64,000 bases of DNA from Bradyrhizobium agreste (GTDB lineage: Bacteria > Pseudomonadota > Alphaproteobacteria > Rhizobiales > Xanthobacteraceae). The position numbers were made by a program, and so were the translations under genes. The notes beneath the pieces are model-generated. The model did not search any database. It saw only the letters and a program-made list of their open reading frames with translations, and was not told where the DNA came from. The DNA lies in the NCBI RefSeq assembly GCF_016031625.1, contig NZ_JACCHP010000005.1, positions 124,001 to 188,000 on the forward strand, in the 5' to 3' direction. This document shows, piece after piece, positions 9,281-19,072 of the stretch (its first letter is position 1; each line of letters starts with the position of its first letter).

Positions 9281-9309
9281 AAAACGAAAAAGGCCGCCCG
9301 GCGGCGGCC
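9281..9309 (-). terminator. Rho-independent terminator of the 67-residue protein gene
   Basis: On the minus strand the stem GGCCGCC/GGCGGCC with a 4-base loop is followed by TTTTTCGTTTT. It lies 25 bases past the stop of the small gene at 9334-9537. Confidence 0.7.
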
Positions 9310-9333
9310 CATGGTCAGCCCAAAAGGCAGGCA

Positions 9334-9537
9334 TCAGCGAATCTCGGACGTGCCGGCGCTGGTCACCACCACCGGCTTGCCGGCCTTGACGACGTGTGTG
9401 GATTGGGCCGTCTGGCTGTAATCGGCATGGGTGCGGGCCGCGATCCCGAAGCCGGCCACGGCAATGCCGGCCACCAGCGCCACCACCACGATCTTCAGGT
9501 GGGTCGCACGATCAGCAGAATGAATTGAGTGGTTCAT
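9334..9537 (-). CDS. Small single-pass membrane protein
   Basis: 67 residues. GGGAGG lies just upstream of the ATG, and a terminator follows the stop, so this is a credible single-gene unit. One membrane helix spans roughly residues 15-34 (LKIVVVALVAGIAVAGFGIA). The C-terminal half (HADYSQTAQSTHVVKAGKPV...) is polar and probably periplasmic. It resembles small conserved proteins common in Bradyrhizobium genomes; I cannot assign a function. Confidence 0.7.
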   Translation of the reverse strand: MNHSIHSADRATHLKIVVVALVAGIAVAGFGIAARTHADYSQTAQSTHVVKAGKPVVVTSAGTSEIR

Positions 9538-9871
9538 CAGAGCCTCCCGACGGGCTTTGCCGCCGTCTATGGGCTCATCTTCTAAGGACCATCTGTTTCC
9601 GGATGGTTTCGCGGGTTCCGCAAAATGGTTTCATCTGCCCCAACCGGCGAGTTTTGTCCCGTGAGCCCGAGATCGCCGGTGCGGCGGCATGGGCCGGGGG
9701 AGGGGAGACCAGGCGAGCGGCCGGCTCCCGACGAGAATTCCGAAAATCTGAATTTGCCCGACTGCACGTTTGCCGCCACGCCGGAAAACGTTGGAGTGCT
9801 TCTAAGAGTCGTTCTAAGAGGCTTTCAATTAGGGAATTCGCGCGCCCTCACATAAGCGTCACCCCAAGCGC
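9538..9871. other. Intergenic region between small gene and siderophore receptor
   Basis: About 330 bases without a convincing gene. It should carry the divergent promoters for the 67-residue protein and the TonB receptor. The only clear structure is the tandem TTCTAAGAG pair listed separately. Confidence 0.5.
9800..9820 (+). promoter_or_regulatory. Tandem TTCTAAGAG motif, possible iron-control (ICE-like) element
   Basis: Two exact copies of TTCTAAGAG (9800-9808 and 9812-9820) are spaced 12 bases apart, about one helical turn, upstream of a TonB-dependent siderophore receptor. The second copy shares TTCTAA with the right half of the iron-control element recognised by the rhizobial regulator Irr; the left half is a weaker match. 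That it is an iron-responsive operator is inference. Confidence 0.4.
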
Positions 9872-12208
9872 ATGGCGTTCCGGGACAGGCGGCATGACGC
9901 ATCGAACATGCAGCTTTGGGGTGGCGCGTTGTACAGTCTTGGAATGCTGCGGTCGGCCGTGTTGGCGACCGCATCCGCTTGGGTTTTGATGCCTCAGGCA
10001 TCGCTTGCACAACCGTCCGCGCAGAGTGGCGCGCAGAACATTCCGTCGGTGACGGTCACGGCGCCGGAAGCGCGCCGCCGCGCGGCCGCCACGTCCCCTC
10101 AGCGCCGTACGCCGCGGTCATCGTCGGTGCAGACGGCCAACAGGAACAGGCCGCAGCCACGGCGCGAAGTCGGCTTCATCGAGACGCCGCGCGGTCCGGT
10201 GAACGGTTACGTCGCCGGCCGCAGTTCGTCGGGTACCAAGACCAACACGCCGATCATGGAGACGCCGCAGGCGGTGTCCGTGATCGGCGCCGAGCAGATC
10301 CGGGACCAGAAGCCGAACAAGCTCGACGAGGTCCTGCGCTACACCGCCGGCGTGCGGGCAGGGACCTTCGGTACGGACACCCGCAACGATTGGTGGCTGA
10401 TCCGCGGCTTCAAGTCCGAGGATATCGGCCTGTTCCTCGACGGCATGCAGCTGTTCTACACCTCCTATGCCAGCTGGAAGCTGCAGACTCCCAACATGGA
10501 GCGGGTCGAGGTGCTGCGCGGGCCGTCGGCGGTGCTTTACGGCGGATCGAGTCCGAGCGGCATCGTCAACGTCATCAGCAAGATGCCGCCGGCCGAGCCG
10601 ATCCGCTACATCGAGGCGGGCGTCAACAATTTCGGCAACGCCTATGTCAGCTTCGACATGGGCGGCCCTGTCGCGACCTCTTCTGACAACGGCAAGCTGT
10701 TCGCGCGCGTGGTCGGTCAGGTTCAGAACGGCGGCACGCAGGTCGACTTCACGCCTGATAACAACTACTTCATCGCGCCGTCGGTCACGTGGAAGCCGGA
10801 TGCCGACACGAGCTTCACGGTGCTTGCTTCTGCCTCGAAGCAGGATACCCGCGGCATCAACTTCCTGCCCTATCAGGGCACGGTGACCAGCGCGCCCTTC
10901 GGCAAGATCCCGACCAGCTTCTTCGCCGGCGATCCCAGCGTCGACAAGTTCAAGCGCGAGCAGGAGATGCTCGGCTACCAGTTCGAGCGTCATCTCACCG
11001 ACGACCTCACGTTCCGCCAGAATGCGCGGTTCGCGCATGTCGACATCACCTACCGCGGCTATGTCGGCAACGATTGGGCCAACATCAACACGGCCACGCT
11101 CAATCGCTACAATTGGTATGCGAAGAACACGGCCAATCAGGCCAATCTCGACAATCAGCTCGAGTATCGCTTCAACACCGGTCCGGTCAGGCACACGATG
11201 CTGTTCGGTGTCGATCTGCGGGGCTATCAGATCGACGATTACCAGGCCTTCGGGTTCGGTGTGCCCGCGATCAACGTCTTCAATCCGGCCTATGGCGGAG
11301 CCGAGGTTCCGTTGCCGGGCTCGCCGTTCCGCAACTTCCTGATCACGCAGAAGCAGGCCGGCACCTATCTGCAGGACCAGATGAAGCTCGGCAATTTCAC
11401 GCTGGTGCTGAGCGGCCGCAACGATTGGGTTGAGACAACACAGGAAGCCCGGGATACCGGGGCGACCGTTGCCAGCCGCGACGACAGCAGGTTCAGCGGC
11501 CGTGCCGGGCTGATCTATAATTTCGACAATGGCATCGCGCCCTACGTCTCCTACTCGACGAGCTACAACCCGATTATCGGTCTCAACGCGCAGAACCAGC
11601 TGTTCCTGCCGGAGACCGGCAAGCAGGCCGAAATCGGCGTGAAGGTCGCGCCGAAGGGGTTCGACGGCTATTTCACCGCCTCGGTGTTCGATCTGGTGCG
11701 CCAGAACGTGACGACGACCACGGGCGCGGGGATCGTTCCGGTGCTGCAGAACCAGACAGGAGAGGTGACGTCGCGCGGCATCGAGTTGGAAGCGGTGGCC
11801 AATGCCACGAAGGAGCTGAAGTTCATCGGCGCCTTCACGGCCTATCATCTCTTCAACAGCAAGGATCTGGATCCGGCGCTGGTCGGCAAGACGCCGACCA
11901 ACACGCCGGAGCTCCTGGTCTCGGGCTGGGCCGACTACACCTTCAAGGACGGCCCGCTTGAGGGCTTCGGCTTCGGCGGCGGCGTCCGCTATATCGGCTC
12001 GTCCTGGGCCGACACGGCGAACACGCTCGAAGTTCCCGCCGTCGTACTCGGCGATCTCGCGCTCCACTACGAATGGCAGAACTGGCGGACGGCACTCAAC
12101 GTGATCAACGTGACTGACAAGATCTATGTCGCAAGCTGCGCGTCGGCTTCCTCCTGCTTCTACGGCGACCGTCGCCGCGTCACCGCCAGCGTCTCCTACA
12201 AATGGTGA
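9872..12208 (+). CDS. TonB-dependent siderophore receptor (FhuA-like)
   Basis: 778 residues from the first ATG; internal ATGs at 9908 and 9944 are equally possible, and the one at 9944 leaves a compact signal peptide (MLRSAVLATASAWVLMPQAS). The mature start PSVTVTAPE is followed by an unusual Arg/Ser/Pro-rich linker (about 65-100). The plug domain (about 125-240) contains TPQAVSVIGAEQIRDQKP, NDWWLIRGF and VEVLRGPSAVLYGGSSPSG. A 22-strand outer-membrane barrel ends in the typical aromatic terminus VSYKW. It imports ferric siderophore using TonB energy; the length and plug motifs fit hydroxamate (ferrichrome-type) receptors. No siderophore transporter or FecIR regulators lie beside it. Confidence 0.9.
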   Translation: MAFRDRRHDASNMQLWGGALYSLGMLRSAVLATASAWVLMPQASLAQPSAQSGAQNIPSVTVTAPEARRRAAATSPQRRTPRSSSVQTANRNRPQPRREVGFIETPRGPVNGYVAGRSSSGTKTNTPIMETPQAVSVIGAEQIRDQKPNKLDEVLRYTAGVRAGTFGTDTRNDWWLIRGFKSEDIGLFLDGMQLFYTSYASWKLQTPNMERVEVLRGPSAVLYGGSSPSGIVNVISKMPPAEPIRYIEAGVNNFGNAYVSFDMGGPVATSSDNGKLFARVVGQVQNGGTQVDFTPDNNYFIAPSVTWKPDADTSFTVLASASKQDTRGINFLPYQGTVTSAPFGKIPTSFFAGDPSVDKFKREQEMLGYQFERHLTDDLTFRQNARFAHVDITYRGYVGNDWANINTATLNRYNWYAKNTANQANLDNQLEYRFNTGPVRHTMLFGVDLRGYQIDDYQAFGFGVPAINVFNPAYGGAEVPLPGSPFRNFLITQKQAGTYLQDQMKLGNFTLVLSGRNDWVETTQEARDTGATVASRDDSRFSGRAGLIYNFDNGIAPYVSYSTSYNPIIGLNAQNQLFLPETGKQAEIGVKVAPKGFDGYFTASVFDLVRQNVTTTTGAGIVPVLQNQTGEVTSRGIELEAVANATKELKFIGAFTAYHLFNSKDLDPALVGKTPTNTPELLVSGWADYTFKDGPLEGFGFGGGVRYIGSSWADTANTLEVPAVVLGDLALHYEWQNWRTALNVINVTDKIYVASCASASSCFYGDRRRVTASVSYKW

Positions 12209-12909
12209 GGACAGGCGAGGGCAGGGCCGGAAGGCTCTGGGACCAAGCGCAACTGATGGTGACGTTCGCTCGGCACTGCCCGGGCGTCCGCTGATCCGCC
12301 GTCACGATGAGCTCGCGGGCCATGCCCCCCGGCCCGAAGCTCATCCGAGCGCGGCGCGCGCGACGGGCAGGTCGCCGCCGCGCTCGCGGCCGGCTCGGAG
12401 CCAATTGCGGGCACATTCGCCGGACGAGCCCCGGTCCTGTGATGACGCATGGCTCCTCTGATTACTCAGGGCTGTGGACAGGTCCTGCACCTGAGGCGGC
12501 GGCACCAGCATTGGTCTCCTGGTCGCGCCGGCTTAAAGGACCATCGGCAAACTATGTCGCCGCGACAAGCGGGGGAAATCGCCCCCGCGGCGGCGATTGC
12601 CGGGGCCGGGTGCGCAGCCGCACCAAAGCCTAAGCATTTTGGTCGGTCAGCACACAGCGAATAGCTGCCTCGGCGCGAGCGCCGCAATGCCCGAACGGCT
12701 GACCTGCGAGACCGTGGCCCTTGCTGGCCATGGCGATCTGCTCCATACCTGCCGCGGGGTGATTCCGGGATTTTCACCGTTCTGGGGGCGGCAAAGGGCC
12801 TGAAAACAGCGTGTCTTGCGCCCATTGGTGCACTGCGCTAAGGCTCAGAATAATTCCAAATCGGACGAATCCGTGGCTGTCCCGAGGCTGCGGGAAAGAG
12901 GGCTCGCCA
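12209..12909. other. Intergenic region upstream of the nuo operon
   Basis: About 700 bases with no frame I would call a gene. It holds two adjacent small hairpins (TGTCG/CGACA at 12555-12567, and GCGGGGG/CCCCCGC at 12569-12588) and a candidate nuo promoter. The hairpins may help end transcription from the receptor gene, but no uridine run follows. Confidence 0.5.
12825..12854 (+). promoter_or_regulatory. Candidate nuo operon promoter
   Basis: TTGGTG, an 18-base spacer and AATAAT lie about 55 bases before the nuoA start. The -10 element is a good match and the -35 moderate. This is a visual call with no transcript evidence. Confidence 0.35.
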
Positions 12910-13275
12910 ATGAGCGGCATTCTGCAGAACTATCTTCCACTCGTCGTCTTTATAGGGGTAGCGGGCCTCATCGGCCTCGTGCTGCTGATCGCGCCCTTCA
13001 TCGTGGCGTTCCAGCAGCCGGACCCCGAAAAGCTGTCGGCCTATGAGTGCGGTTTCAACGCCTTCGACGACGCCCGCATGAAGTTCGACGTTCGCTTCTA
13101 CCTGGTCGCCATCCTCTTCATCATCTTCGACCTCGAGGTGGCGTTTCTGTTTCCCTGGGCGGTGGCGTTCGGCAAGCTTGGCGCGACTGGCTTCTGGTCC
13201 ATGGTGGTGTTCCTCGCCGTGCTGACGGTCGGGTTCGCCTATGAATGGAAAAAAGGGGCTCTGGAATGGGATTGA
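12910..13275 (+). CDS. nuoA: NADH-quinone oxidoreductase subunit A
   Basis: 121 residues from the ATG at 12910 (AGAGG upstream). It is a membrane-arm subunit of complex I with three predicted helices at about 9-32, 61-83 and 92-111. The hallmark loop [23 protein letters not shown] carries the conserved cysteine near the quinone site, and [11 protein letters not shown] follows in the second helix. It is the first gene of the operon. Its last codons overlap the start of nuoB by 10 bases. Confidence 0.97.
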   Translation: MSGILQNYLPLVVFIGVAGLIGLVLLIAPFIVAFQQPDPEKLSAYECGFNAFDDARMKFDVRFYLVAILFIIFDLEVAFLFPWAVAFGKLGATGFWSMVVFLAVLTVGFAYEWKKGALEWD

Positions 13276-13856
13276 ACCCTCCTACTCAGTCCTTGGCTCC
13301 GGTCGTTGCGCCGGCCCCCAAGGGCATCCTGGATCCCTCCACCGGCAAGCCGGTCGGGGCCAATGATCCGTTCTTCCTTGAGGTCAATTCCGAGCTGTCC
13401 GACAAGGGCTTCTTCGTCGCCGCGACCGACGACCTCATCACGTGGGCGCGCACCGGCTCGTTGATGTGGATGACCTTCGGTCTGGCCTGCTGCGCCGTCG
13501 AGATGATGCAGGTCTCGATGCCGCGCTACGACGTCGAGCGCTTCGGCTTCGCCCCGCGTGCCTCGCCGCGCCAGTCCGACGTGATGATCGTTGCGGGAAC
13601 GCTGACCAACAAGATGGCGCCGGCGCTGCGCAAGGTCTACGACCAGATGCCCGAGCCGCGCTACGTCATCTCGATGGGCTCCTGTGCCAATGGCGGCGGC
13701 TATTATCACTATTCCTACTCGGTCGTGCGCGGCTGCGACCGCATCGTGCCGATCGACATCTACGTGCCGGGCTGCCCGCCCACGGCGGAAGCGCTGCTCT
13801 ACGGCGTGCTGCTGCTGCAGAAGAAGATCCGGCGCACCGGCACCATCGAACGCTAA
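13266..13856 (+). CDS. nuoB: NADH-quinone oxidoreductase subunit B
   Basis: 196 residues. It holds the terminal N2 4Fe-4S cluster of complex I, which passes electrons to quinone. The cluster ligands are visible as the tandem cysteines of LACCAVEMM, the cysteine of [15 protein letters not shown] and that of [12 protein letters not shown]. The N-terminal 35 residues form a proline-rich lead ([18 protein letters not shown]) typical of alphaproteobacterial NuoB. The start lies inside nuoA, which indicates coupled translation. Confidence 0.97.
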   Translation: MGLNPPTQSLAPVVAPAPKGILDPSTGKPVGANDPFFLEVNSELSDKGFFVAATDDLITWARTGSLMWMTFGLACCAVEMMQVSMPRYDVERFGFAPRASPRQSDVMIVAGTLTNKMAPALRKVYDQMPEPRYVISMGSCANGGGYYHYSYSVVRGCDRIVPIDIYVPGCPPTAEALLYGVLLLQKKIRRTGTIER

Positions 13857-13867
13857 GGTTTAACGTC

Positions 13868-14479
13868 ATGGACGACGCCAAGCTCGACGCCCTGGGGCAG
13901 ACGATCGTTAGCGCGCTTCCGGGCGCCGCGACCGGTCACTCGGTGGCCTTCAACCAGCTCACCGTGGACGTCGAGGCCGCCAGGATCGTCGAGGTGGTCA
14001 AGTACCTCCGCGATGACCCGAACTGCCGTTTCGTCAACATCACCGACATCACGGCGGTGGACTACCCGGATCGCGAGAAGCGCTTCGACGTGATCTATCA
14101 TTTCCTGTCGCCGACGCTGAACGCGCGGATCCGGCTCAAGGCGCAGGCCGACGAGACCACGCAGGTGCCGTCGCTGATCGACGTCTTCCCCGGCGCCGAC
14201 TGGTTCGAGCGCGAAGCCTATGACCTCTACGGCGTGTTCTTCGTCGGCCACCCCGACATGCGCCGCATCCTCACGGATTACGGCTTCGAGGGCCATCCGC
14301 TGCGCAAGGATTTTCCGCTCACCGGCTTCGTCGAGGTCCGCTACGACGACCAGGAGAAGCGGGTGGTGTACGAGCCGGTCCGGCTCAACCAGGAATTCCG
14401 CAAGTTTGATTTCTTGTCGCCGTGGGAAGGGGCGGACTATCCGCTGCCGGGCGATGAAAAGGCGGGGCCGAAGGTCTGA
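13868..14479 (+). CDS. nuoC: NADH-quinone oxidoreductase subunit C
   Basis: 203 residues, separate from NuoD (not fused as in E. coli). It is a peripheral-arm subunit with no cofactor. Family motifs present are [20 protein letters not shown] and [20 protein letters not shown] followed by [10 protein letters not shown]. It starts [13 protein letters not shown] 11 bases after nuoB and ends two bases before nuoD. Confidence 0.97.
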   Translation: MDDAKLDALGQTIVSALPGAATGHSVAFNQLTVDVEAARIVEVVKYLRDDPNCRFVNITDITAVDYPDREKRFDVIYHFLSPTLNARIRLKAQADETTQVPSLIDVFPGADWFEREAYDLYGVFFVGHPDMRRILTDYGFEGHPLRKDFPLTGFVEVRYDDQEKRVVYEPVRLNQEFRKFDFLSPWEGADYPLPGDEKAGPKV

Positions 14480-14481
14480 TC

Positions 14482-15678
14482 ATGAATCAACAACCTGAGA
14501 ACCTCCGTAACTTCACCATCAACTTTGGGCCGCAGCATCCTGCGGCGCACGGCGTGCTGCGTCTCGTGCTCGAATTGGACGGCGAGGTCGTCGAGCGCGT
14601 CGACCCGCATATCGGCCTGCTTCATCGCGGCACCGAGAAGCTGATCGAGCAGAAGACGTACTTGCAGGCGATCCCTTATTTCGACCGGCTCGACTACGTC
14701 GCGCCGATGAACCAGGAGCACGCCTTCTGCCTCGCCGCCGAAAAGCTGCTCGGCATCGAGGTGCCGCGCCGCGGCCAGCTGATCCGCGTGCTCTATTGCG
14801 AGATCGGCCGTATCCTGTCGCATCTGCTCAACGTCACCACACAGGCGATGGACGTCGGCGCGCTGACCCCGCCGCTGTGGGGCTTCGAAGAGCGCGAGAA
14901 GCTGATGGTGTTCTACGAGCGCGCCTCGGGCAGCCGCATGCATGCAGCCTATTTCCGCATCGGCGGCGTGCACCAGGACCTGCCGCAGAAGCTGATCGAC
15001 GACATCGAGGCCTGGTGCGATCCGTTCCTGAAGGTCGTTGACGATCTCGACCGGCTGCTTACCGCCAATCGCATCTTCAAGCAGCGCAACGTCGATATCG
15101 GCGTGGTCCCGCTCAGGGAAGCCTGGGAATGGGGCTTCTCGGGCGTCATGGTGCGCGGCTCGGGCGCGGCCTGGGATCTGCGCAAGTCGCAGCCCTATGA
15201 ATGCTACGCCGAGATGGATTTCGACATCCCCATCGGCAAGAACGGCGACTGCTACGACCGCTATCTGATCCGCATGGAAGAGATGCGCCAGTCCGTGCGC
15301 ATCATGAAGCAGTGCATCCAGAAGCTGAATGCGCCCGACGGCAAGGGCCCCGTCGTCGTCGAGGACAACAAGGTGGCGCCGCCGCGCCGCGGCGAGATGA
15401 AGCGCTCGATGGAAGCGCTGATCCACCACTTCAAGCTCTACACCGAAGGCGTCCACGTGCCGGCCGGCGAAATCTATGCCGCGGTCGAGGCGCCCAAGGG
15501 CGAGTTCGGCGTCTATCTCGTCGCTGACGGCACCAACAAGCCCTACAAGTGCAAGATCCGCGCGCCGGGCTTTGCCCATCTGCAGGCGATGGATCACATC
15601 TGCCGCGGCCATCTGCTGGCCGACGTCTCGGCGATCCTCGGCTCGCTCGACATCGTGTTCGGAGAGGTCGATCGGTGA
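14482..15678 (+). CDS. nuoD: NADH-quinone oxidoreductase subunit D
   Basis: 398 residues, full length. It is the 49-kDa subunit that forms the quinone pocket with NuoB. Near the N-terminus [20 protein letters not shown] carries the conserved histidines of the quinone loop, followed by [20 protein letters not shown]. The C-terminal region contains [20 protein letters not shown] and ends DIVFGEVDR. Its TGA overlaps the ATG of the following methyltransferase gene by one base. Confidence 0.98.
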   Translation: MNQQPENLRNFTINFGPQHPAAHGVLRLVLELDGEVVERVDPHIGLLHRGTEKLIEQKTYLQAIPYFDRLDYVAPMNQEHAFCLAAEKLLGIEVPRRGQLIRVLYCEIGRILSHLLNVTTQAMDVGALTPPLWGFEEREKLMVFYERASGSRMHAAYFRIGGVHQDLPQKLIDDIEAWCDPFLKVVDDLDRLLTANRIFKQRNVDIGVVPLREAWEWGFSGVMVRGSGAAWDLRKSQPYECYAEMDFDIPIGKNGDCYDRYLIRMEEMRQSVRIMKQCIQKLNAPDGKGPVVVEDNKVAPPRRGEMKRSMEALIHHFKLYTEGVHVPAGEIYAAVEAPKGEFGVYLVADGTNKPYKCKIRAPGFAHLQAMDHICRGHLLADVSAILGSLDIVFGEVDR

Positions 15679-16670
15679 TGGCGCAGGCGCCAATCCAGTT
15701 TGACCGCGCGTCGGGGGCCCTTGAAGGGGCCAACCTGTGGGAGCGGACGGCTGCCTTGGCGCTGGTGACGGGATCGAAGATCTCCTCGCACTTCTCGCAT
15801 ATGGGCTACATCGCCTGCGCGAATTTGCTGCGCAAGACGCTGCCCGAGCGCAACATCGCCATCAGGCTCAATCCCGACGCGGTGTTCGAATTCCCTTACG
15901 GCGACGGCTATTGGAGCAAGCTGCTCAACCGCTCCTACATCTACGAGGACGAGCTCGAGCTCTTGTTCGCCGACTCCATCGATGTCGACTACACGCTGCT
16001 CGATTGCGGCGCCAATTACGGCTATTGGTCGGTGCTGGTCTCGAGCAAGCCGTTCGGCGCGCACAAGGCGATCGCGATCGAGCCGTCGGGCCAGAACTAC
16101 CCGAAGCTCGCCAACAATGCCCGCATCAACGCTGGCCGCTTCGAGACCGTGAAATGCGCCATCGGCGCGGCGCGCGGCACCGCGCGTCTGTCGGGCACCA
16201 AGCACGAGGCCTTCAGCATCGCCGGCGATCAGTCGGCGGGCGGCGAGGAGGTGCCGGTGATCGCGCTCGACAATTTGATCGAGGACGGCAAGGTCGCGGC
16301 CACCGGCAAGTACCTGATCAAGCTCGACGTCGAGGGCGTCGAGATCGAGGCGATCAAGGGCGGGGCACGGCTGCTTCAGGCCGACAGCGTCGTCATGTGC
16401 GAGGAGCACGGCAGCGACCGTTCTCATGCCGTGTCGCGCTTCATCCTCGAACAGACCCCGCTGAAGCTGATCGTGTTCGATCCGCGCAGCAACCGCATGG
16501 AGACCGTGACCGAGCTGTCGATCCTCGACCGCATCAAGGTCTCGACCCACGTCGGCTACAACGTTTTCGGCACCGCAAGCGCATTCTGGCAGGACAGGAT
16601 CGAAGCCCTCAACGCCAAGAACCTGAATGCCAAAAATCTGAATGCCAAGTCCGCGCGCCGCATGCAGTGA
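15678..16670 (+). CDS. FkbM-family SAM-dependent methyltransferase embedded in the nuo operon
   Basis: 330 residues. The SAM-binding motif [17 protein letters not shown] (around residue 113-129) and the FkbM hallmark [19 protein letters not shown] (around 212-230) place it in the FkbM family, whose known members O-methylate sugars or polyketides. It starts with an ATG that overlaps the nuoD stop and is followed by nuoE after 11 bases, so it is cotranscribed with complex I genes. The C-terminus carries three tandem NLNAK-like units before a basic end (SARRMQ). There is no signal peptide or membrane helix. The substrate is unknown; a protein or lipid target linked to complex I is speculation, and simple genomic hitch-hiking is equally possible. 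Confidence 0.88.
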   Translation: MAQAPIQFDRASGALEGANLWERTAALALVTGSKISSHFSHMGYIACANLLRKTLPERNIAIRLNPDAVFEFPYGDGYWSKLLNRSYIYEDELELLFADSIDVDYTLLDCGANYGYWSVLVSSKPFGAHKAIAIEPSGQNYPKLANNARINAGRFETVKCAIGAARGTARLSGTKHEAFSIAGDQSAGGEEVPVIALDNLIEDGKVAATGKYLIKLDVEGVEIEAIKGGARLLQADSVVMCEEHGSDRSHAVSRFILEQTPLKLIVFDPRSNRMETVTELSILDRIKVSTHVGYNVFGTASAFWQDRIEALNAKNLNAKNLNAKSARRMQ

Positions 16671-16681
16671 GAGATCAAGCT

Positions 16682-17293
16682 ATGTCCGTTCGCCGATTAG
16701 CACCGAAGGAAGTCCAGCCCGCGAGCTTTGCGTTCACGGAGGAGAACCTCGCATTCGCCCGGCAGCAGATCGCGAAATATCCCGCCGGCCGCCAGGCTTC
16801 CGCCGTCATCGCCATCCTCTGGCGCGCGCAGGAGCAGAACGAGGGCTGGGTGTCGGAAGCCGCCATCCGCGTCATCGCCGACATGCTCGACATGCCCTAT
16901 ATCCGCGTGCTGGAAGTCGCGACCTTCTACACCATGTTCCAGCTGGCCCCGGTCGGCAAGAAGGCCCACATCCAGGTCTGCGGCACCACGCCGTGCCGGC
17001 TGCGCGGCGCCGAGGACCTGATCCACGTCTGCGAGCACCGCATCCATCACGAGCCCTTTCATCTTTCCAAGGACGGCAATTTCAGCTGGGAAGAGGTGGA
17101 GTGCCTGGGCGCCTGCGTGAACGCGCCGATGGTGCTGATCGGCAAGGACACCTATGAGGACCTGACCAAGGAAAGCTTCGGCAAGGTGCTCGATGGCTTC
17201 GCTTCGGGCAATCCGCCCAAGCCGGGCCCGCAGAACGGCCGCCAGTTCTCGGCGCCGATCACCGGGCCGACCACGCTCAAGGAGACCACCTGA
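16682..17293 (+). CDS. nuoE: NADH-quinone oxidoreductase subunit E
   Basis: 203 residues. It carries the N1a 2Fe-2S cluster in the NADH-oxidising module. The four ligands are in [15 protein letters not shown] (C-x4-C) and [12 protein letters not shown] (C-x3-C). The N-terminal helical bundle includes [20 protein letters not shown]. The roughly 40-residue C-terminal extension ([20 protein letters not shown]) is typical of alphaproteobacterial forms. The last bases of the stop overlap an ATG of the next small frame. Confidence 0.97.
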   Translation: MSVRRLAPKEVQPASFAFTEENLAFARQQIAKYPAGRQASAVIAILWRAQEQNEGWVSEAAIRVIADMLDMPYIRVLEVATFYTMFQLAPVGKKAHIQVCGTTPCRLRGAEDLIHVCEHRIHHEPFHLSKDGNFSWEEVECLGACVNAPMVLIGKDTYEDLTKESFGKVLDGFASGNPPKPGPQNGRQFSAPITGPTTLKETT

Positions 17294-17334
17294 TGCGTGA
17301 TCTCTCGCAGCCTTTGGTGCAGAGGAGCGGTGGC

Positions 17335-17499
17335 ATGAAGAAGTGGAGCTTCATCGCGATGCACGCCGCGGTGGCGGCCGCCTTCATCTTCCTGCTGCAG
17401 CGCTTCGGCCTGAACGCATCGCTGGAATCGGCTTCGCTCTGGGCGCTGACCTTCGCCGTCTGCGCCGCCGGACTTGCCTACAAGCAGTCCAATCGTTGA
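17335..17499 (+). CDS. Small two-helix membrane protein between nuoE and nuoF
   Basis: 54 residues from the ATG at 17335, selected because AGAGGAG lies just upstream. An in-frame ATG at 17293, overlapping the nuoE stop, would add 14 residues. Two predicted membrane helices span about residues 5-20 (SFIAMHAAVAAAFIFLL) and 29-47 (ASLWALTFAVCAAGLAY), joined by a short polar turn. It is not one of the 14 core Nuo subunits. Its position inside the operon and good ribosome site suggest a translated accessory membrane protein, perhaps an assembly or supernumerary factor; that role is inference. Confidence 0.7.
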   Translation: MKKWSFIAMHAAVAAAFIFLLQRFGLNASLESASLWALTFAVCAAGLAYKQSNR

Positions 17500-17514
17500 T
17501 CGGAAAGCACTGAT

Positions 17515-18840
<1,326 letters not shown>

Positions 18841-18849
18841 GAGAGGGTG

Positions 18850-19059
18850 ATGACGGACCAGCCCGACAACATCGTGCTTCAGTACCTGCGTCGCTTCGAT
18901 GAGAAGCTTGATCGCGTGGTTGATGAGATGCTTGACGTGAAGGTTCGGCTGACCTCGGTTGAGGAAGGATTGGCTGGTGTGAACCGTCGGCTCGACCGTC
19001 TCGAAGCACGTGTCGAGCGGATCGAGCGAAGGCTCGATCTCGTCGAGCAGCCGCATTGA
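18850..19059 (+). CDS. Small coiled-coil protein between nuoF and nuoG
   Basis: 69 residues from the ATG at 18850, preceded by AGGAGAGG; an adjacent in-frame GTG at 18847 is the alternative. From residue 14 on it shows a leucine/valine heptad pattern (FDEKLDRVVDEMLDVKVRL.. then LAGVNRRLDRLEARVERIERR), so most of the protein should be one amphipathic coiled coil. There is no membrane segment. It does not belong to the complex I core. Such short coiled-coil proteins are frequent in Bradyrhizobium genomes, but its position inside nuo is notable; function unknown. Confidence 0.75.
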   Translation: MTDQPDNIVLQYLRRFDEKLDRVVDEMLDVKVRLTSVEEGLAGVNRRLDRLEARVERIERRLDLVEQPH

Positions 19060-19072
19060 GGAAGACTGACGT

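Noticed and set aside
12126..12825. Several frames of 70-120 codons between the siderophore receptor and nuoA
   Set aside because: They overlap each other on both strands, are Arg/Ala/Pro-rich, lack ribosome sites and resemble no protein known to me.
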